A stretch of 9,368 bases of DNA from Chlamydiae bacterium RIFCSPHIGHO2_12_FULL_27_8 (GTDB lineage: Bacteria; Chlamydiota; Chlamydiia; Chlamydiales; SM23-39): assembly GCA_001796155.1 (NCBI GenBank), contig MGLU01000013.1:1-9368 (forward strand). The letters are read 5' to 3'. This document shows positions 6,467 to 9,368 of the stretch, piece by piece (positions within the stretch are counted from its first letter, which is position 1; each line of letters starts with the position of its first letter). The position numbers were made by a program, and so were the translations under genes. A model generated the notes under the pieces. That model saw only the letters and a list, made by a program, of their open reading frames with translations. It did not search any database and was not told the DNA's origin.

Positions 6467-6658
6467 ATGAAAAAAGATGAATTAATTAAACAAGTTGCTA
6501 AATTAGAATCAATAAATGACCAGTTGGGTGCAGAGTTAAAACATTTAGATGACCTACTTAGAAAAATTGGTTTTGAATACGGCATAAAAACTTTAAAACA
6601 AGCTGCTTATGAAATAATAAACAAGAATAATTTAAAGAATCCTCCGGAAAATAATTGA
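6467..6658 (+). CDS. Small coiled-coil (leucine-zipper-like) protein
   Basis: A 63-residue protein of unknown function. Residues 6-34 keep an unbroken heptad pattern with L6, V10, L13, N17, L20, L24, L27, L31 and I34 at the a/d positions. N17 falls at an a position, the feature that in GCN4-type zippers favours a parallel dimer. After the coil comes IGFEYGIKTLKQAAYEIINK (34-53), probably a second short helical segment, and a polar tail. No basic DNA-binding region precedes the zipper. The start is well supported: ACGAGGAAG with GAGG at 6457-6460 lies six bases before the ATG. A TAATAT (6443-6448) could be the -10 box, with no convincing -35. The cysteine-rich gene follows after 44 bases on the same strand, so the two are probably one transcript. 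Confidence 0.75.
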   Translation: MKKDELIKQVAKLESINDQLGAELKHLDDLLRKIGFEYGIKTLKQAAYEIINKNNLKNPPENN

Positions 6659-6680
6659 AAAAAATAACTACTATTAAATT

Positions 6681-6705
6681 CATATTTCAATATATTTGAA
6701 ATATG
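6681..6705 (+). repeat. Inverted repeat ending in the start codon of the cysteine-rich gene
   Basis: CATATTTCAA (6681-6690) and TTGAAATATG (6696-6705) are perfect 10-base arms around TATAT. The last three bases of the right arm are the ATG of the next gene. In RNA this would pair the start codon within a stem; in DNA it could be an operator. The stem is AT-rich and thus weak. It is too AT-rich and lacks a T-run for a terminator. Confidence 0.6.
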
Positions 6706-7512
6706 AAAAAATTAATTTTTGAAAAAAAGCTAAACATTTTGGAACAAAAAAGCAGACAAGCTGAAAAAGAATTCCCGTTAAAATCTAATAAAGAACCTAA
6801 AAATATATACTCGATAGAGAAAAATAATCTTTTTTTTAAAATGAGATCTCTTAGGTATTTACTTCAAACTGATAAAAGCAGCAACCTACTAAGATATTTT
6901 CTAAAAAGCCCCTTAAAACATAGTAAAAATCTTTTTATATCTTATTTAAATAAAAAGAGTTACATACAAGAGAATGACTTTTTGTTATTTAATTTTGGTT
7001 CTTTAGAAGAATTTAAAAAAGAGCTATTAAATAAAAATAATCTATTTCTATATGGTTTTAGCTACTGTCATAAACCAAAAGAGTGTCCAAAAGATAGATT
7101 TTCATCATTTTGTGAATATTTTGAAAACAGTCCTATATGTAATCAGTGTATGTTCGGTAAAATAAAAAATTCAATACATGAGGATGATATTTTTACACCT
7201 ATCAAAGATGTCAATTTTATAGCAAACAAGATACTTGAGCTTAAAAAGACCAACAGAAATAGGGAAGTTATTTTCATATTGACTGCTTGTAATCTTTCTA
7301 TAAAAATGTTCTCAGATCTAGCTAATATGCTAAATTTAAGAGGTTTATCAATTCAATTAAGAGGCAGAACCTGCATAAATTTTAATTCATTTTTACTTTC
7401 AGAAAGATTTGAAAAGAAAAACCTGACATCATTAAGTGATGAGAGTATAAATTTTTTATTTGAAACATTAAAGATCCGTCATAATGTTTTAATTAACGGA
7501 TTAAGAGCTTAA
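6703..7512 (+). CDS. Cysteine-rich protein of unknown function
   Basis: A 269-residue protein without signal peptide or membrane segments. The first 75 residues are lysine-rich and look helical. The core carries a cysteine cluster, C122, C128, C137, C146 and C149 (SYCHKPKECPKDRF, then CNQCMFGKI), followed by C196 in a beta-strand-like VIFILTACNLSI and C224 in RGRTCINF. The pattern suggests a zinc or iron-sulphur site. The order of a CxxC-containing cluster, then a hydrophobic strand ending in cysteine, then a last cysteine faintly recalls DUF116 proteins, but I cannot confirm this. The ATG at 6703 is the first possible start, as an in-frame TGA lies at 6697-6699. There is no Shine-Dalgarno site, and the start codon sits in an inverted repeat. 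It probably forms a unit with the coiled-coil gene 44 bases upstream. Confidence 0.75.
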   Translation: MKKLIFEKKLNILEQKSRQAEKEFPLKSNKEPKNIYSIEKNNLFFKMRSLRYLLQTDKSSNLLRYFLKSPLKHSKNLFISYLNKKSYIQENDFLLFNFGSLEEFKKELLNKNNLFLYGFSYCHKPKECPKDRFSSFCEYFENSPICNQCMFGKIKNSIHEDDIFTPIKDVNFIANKILELKKTNRNREVIFILTACNLSIKMFSDLANMLNLRGLSIQLRGRTCINFNSFLLSERFEKKNLTSLSDESINFLFETLKIRHNVLINGLRA

Positions 7513-7538
7513 AGTACTTGTTAAAAAAATATAGTACT
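7513..7538 (+). repeat. Paired AGTACT boxes at the rpsD promoter
   Basis: Two copies of the palindrome AGTACT (7513-7518 and 7533-7538) have starts 20 bases apart, about two helical turns. The first begins right after the stop codon of the cysteine-rich gene and touches the -35 box; the second sits in the spacer just before the -10 box. They could serve as a two-site operator or pair as a small hairpin in RNA from upstream. Confidence 0.45.
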
Positions 7539-7546
7539 ATTATTAT
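7518..7546 (+). promoter_or_regulatory. Promoter of rpsD
   Basis: TTGTTA (7518-7523) and TATTAT (7541-7546) with an ideal 17-base spacer predict a start near 7553 and a leader of about 27 bases containing the Shine-Dalgarno site TTGGAGA (7569-7575). It gives rpsD its own transcript rather than one shared with the upstream gene. Confidence 0.6.
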
Positions 7547-7579
7547 ATTTGTCTAAAGATATTAAATTTTGGAGATAAA

Positions 7580-8200
7580 ATGTCACGATATACCGGTCCT
7601 AAAAACAGAATAGCTAGAAAATTTGGATGTAACATATTTGGAAAAGCTAAAAACCCGCTTCTTCATAAGCCAAATCCGCCGGGAGTTCACGGTAGCAAAA
7701 AAAAGAAAAAATCTGACTATGGCATGCAGCTGGAAGAAAAACAAAAACTTAGAACAGTATATGGCATGTTAACTCAAAAAAAACTTTTAAACACTTATAA
7801 AACTGCTCTGCAGCACAAAGGAAATACAGCTCATAATTTCCTTCAATTATTAGAATGCAGATTGGACAACATTGTTTACAGACTAAAATTTGCTCCATCT
7901 ATTTTTGCGGCTACACAATTAATTAATCACGGCCATATTTTAGTTGATGGAAAAAAAGTTGATATCAAATCATTTACCGTTAAACCCGGAATGAAAATAT
8001 CGATGAAAGAAAAAACAAAAAAAATGAAAATTATAATAGAATCTGTAGAAAATAAAGCTAAAGATGTCCCTGAATATTTAATGCTTGATGAAGACAAATA
8101 TAGCGGCACATTATCATCTATGCCGGAATATGATCAAATACCGCTTCCTCTTGTAATAAACATACCTTTAGTATGTGAATTTTTAGCTCACACAAATTAA
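7580..8200 (+). CDS. rpsD: Small ribosomal subunit protein S4
   Basis: A 206-residue uS4, the normal length. S4 binds 16S rRNA early in 30S assembly. The start MSRYTGPKNRIARKFG and the segment KPNPPGVHG are typical, followed by a lysine-rich stretch (40-45). The S4 RNA-binding domain lies at about 93-155 with CRLDNIVYRLKFAPS and ATQLINHGHILVDGKKVDIK. The zinc-binding cysteines found near the N-terminus of some S4 proteins are absent (only C17 there). The ATG is fixed by TTGGAGA five bases upstream. The gene is solitary, not in an rpsM-rpsK-rpsD-rpoA cluster, with its own promoter and a terminator 7 bases after the stop codon. In bacteria where S4 represses its own mRNA, this occurs in that cluster; no such leader structure is obvious here. 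Confidence 0.97.
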   Translation: MSRYTGPKNRIARKFGCNIFGKAKNPLLHKPNPPGVHGSKKKKKSDYGMQLEEKQKLRTVYGMLTQKKLLNTYKTALQHKGNTAHNFLQLLECRLDNIVYRLKFAPSIFAATQLINHGHILVDGKKVDIKSFTVKPGMKISMKEKTKKMKIIIESVENKAKDVPEYLMLDEDKYSGTLSSMPEYDQIPLPLVINIPLVCEFLAHTN

Positions 8201-8207
8201 TTTATCT

Positions 8208-8233
8208 AAAGCCAACTAATCGTTGGCTTTTTT
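8208..8233 (+). terminator. Intrinsic terminator of rpsD
   Basis: AAAGCCAAC (8208-8216), loop TAATC, GTTGGCTTT (8222-8230) and a T-run to 8233. The right part encodes, on the other strand, the last residues of MurJ (KKKAND and stop), so terminator and coding sequence share bases. On the minus strand the hairpin has only a short TTT after it, so it is a weaker terminator for murJ. Confidence 0.85.
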
Positions 8234-9368
8234 CTTAAATAATAAAATTTCTTTAAATTTAAATAAATTAGCAAAAATCAAATGGCTTATTGTGAATATT
8301 GACAACATACTTGCAAAGCTTATTAACTGGTTTAAAAATCTAGTTGGAAGATAATCTATTTTTTTTAATAAGAATAAAATTGAGGGATCTTGTAAATAAT
8401 CTCCTAAAAATATAGTTACAATAGCTGCAAAGCCAATTGAAACAAAATTTTTAATACAATATAAAAAGATTCGTTTTTCAAAAAAATTTTTTATATTTTT
8501 ATTTAAAAAATATAATAAACAAACAAAATTAATAAGTTCGCTAATGCTTGTGGCATATGCAATTGAAGCCGGGTGTAATTTCAATTGGAAAATAAATATA
8601 TAATTTAAAATTAAATTAATAATTACTGCAAAAACACTTGCTATCATAGGTTGAAAATATTCTTTTTTTGCATAAAATACAGCAGATAAAATCATAACAA
8701 AAGCAGCAAATACAAGGCCTGAACAGTAGCCGTATAAGGAATATAGAGTATTTAAAATAGAATCAATTTTAAACTCCCCTCTACCATAGATTACATTGAT
8801 CATAGCAGGTCCTAATATAAAAACTGCTATGGTTGAAAAAAACATATAAGAAAAACATTTTTTAAAAGACAAATTAAAAAAATGTTTAAAATTTTCAGTA
8901 TCATTTAATTGAAAAGCTCTTGTTAACGGAGGCAAGAGAGCTGCAGCTACTGAAACTCCAAAAAAGGATATAGGCACCTGATATAATCTCATGGAATACC
9001 AAAGGTGAGCCGGGGCAGACTTATTAACAAATAGAGCAAAAATACCGTCTAAAGCACTATTTATCTGAACAGCTCCTATACCTATAATAGAAAAGACAAT
9101 GGATTTAAAAATATTTCTTATATCCTGAGAAAATATTTTTGGTTTTAATATTTCACTGCTGTTTAAATCATCTTTAATAATTTCATAGGAAGTATTAACA
9201 GTAGTTAAATACTGTAAAACAAAAGCGAATACAACTGATATGGATAAAATATATATAAATGTTTTTTCATTAAGCTTATTGAAATTCAAGACAGAAAATA
9301 TCCAGACAAGGTTAAAAAAAAGTGGTGCAACAGCTGCTAAAAAATGTTTTTTATGGCATTGTAGGATA
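8216..9368 (-). CDS. murJ: Lipid II flippase MurJ, partial (5' end beyond window)
   Basis: The reading frame stays open to the right edge of the window, giving about 384 residues of the usual 500 or so; the N-terminal part is missing. A TTG at 9289 could be taken for a start, but the codons upstream of it continue the family pattern (KKHFLAAVAPLFFNLVWIFS, encoded between about 9350 and 9291, matches the typical rFf-pAlaPvllN segment), so it is internal. Other MurJ/MviN marks are LYQVPISFFGVSVAAALLP (after about 8990), a conserved aspartate in SALDGIFALFVN, and VIYGRGEF (near 8771-8794). Many hydrophobic segments fit the C-terminal transmembrane helices. MurJ moves lipid II across the cytoplasmic membrane for peptidoglycan synthesis, so this bacterium probably makes a cell wall. 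The stop codon TAG lies in the rpsD terminator, with 15 bases separating the convergent genes. Confidence 0.92.
   Translation of the reverse strand, partial: ILQCHKKHFLAAVAPLFFNLVWIFSVLNFNKLNEKTFIYILSISVVFAFVLQYLTTVNTSYEIIKDDLNSSEILKPKIFSQDIRNIFKSIVFSIIGIGAVQINSALDGIFALFVNKSAPAHLWYSMRLYQVPISFFGVSVAAALLPPLTRAFQLNDTENFKHFFNLSFKKCFSYMFFSTIAVFILGPAMINVIYGRGEFKIDSILNTLYSLYGYCSGLVFAAFVMILSAVFYAKKEYFQPMIASVFAVIINLILNYIFIFQLKLHPASIAYATSISELINFVCLLYFLNKNIKNFFEKRIFLYCIKNFVSIGFAAIVTIFLGDYLQDPSILFLLKKIDYLPTRFLNQLISFASMLSIFTISHLIFANLFKFKEILLFKKKAND

Noticed and set aside
6467..6658. bZIP-like DNA-binding regulator
   Set aside because: The zipper has no basic region before it and no helix-turn-helix can be seen, so only a dimerising coiled coil is supported.
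9287..9289. TTG as the start of a short 357-residue MurJ
   Set aside because: The frame continues upstream to the window edge with sequence that fits the MurJ family, so the gene is cut by the window, not truncated.

Overview
The window is very AT-rich chromosomal DNA from a bacterium. Signs of this are Shine-Dalgarno sites of the TTGGAGG type, sigma70-like promoters, intrinsic terminators, two lipoprotein signal peptides, and bacterial housekeeping genes (pheT, rpsD, yidD, murJ, a leucine tRNA). The low GC, the scattered housekeeping genes (pheT without pheS, yidD away from rpmH/rnpA, a solitary rpsD) and the mix of lineage-specific lipoproteins would fit a host-associated bacterium with a reduced genome, for example Candidatus Dependentiae (TM6). 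That placement is inference from gene content and style, not proof.

Layout. At 86-167 (minus) lies tRNA-Leu(GAG) with a good promoter just upstream. A small unidentified gene (309-578, plus) meets, tail to tail, a metallopeptidase gene (575-2215, minus) related to the M2 family of angiotensin-converting enzyme; their stop codons share bases. The peptidase gene overlaps yidD (2190-2399, plus) head to head by 26 bases, and each seems to carry its promoter inside the other. pheT (2457-4829, plus) encodes a full-length phenylalanyl-tRNA synthetase beta chain. It is followed by a lipoprotein with MORN-type repeats (4950-5978, plus), which converges on a small acidic lipoprotein (6016-6327, minus) across one bidirectional terminator. 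From the divergent intergenic region of about 140 bases runs a two-gene unit: a 63-residue leucine-zipper-like protein (6467-6658) and a cysteine-rich protein of unknown function (6703-7512). rpsD (7580-8200, plus) has its own promoter and terminator. The terminator overlaps the last codons of murJ (8216 to the window edge, minus), whose 5' part lies outside the window.

Most of the window is housekeeping: translation (tRNA-Leu, PheT, S4), membrane protein insertion (YidD) and cell-wall precursor export (MurJ). The less understood part is the envelope and small-protein segment at 4950-7512. I see no mobile element, CRISPR array, phage gene or recognisable defence system. The most useful leads are the yidD/peptidase overlap, the zipper plus cysteine-rich gene pair with an inverted repeat ending in the second gene's start codon, and the paired AGTACT boxes at the rpsD promoter.
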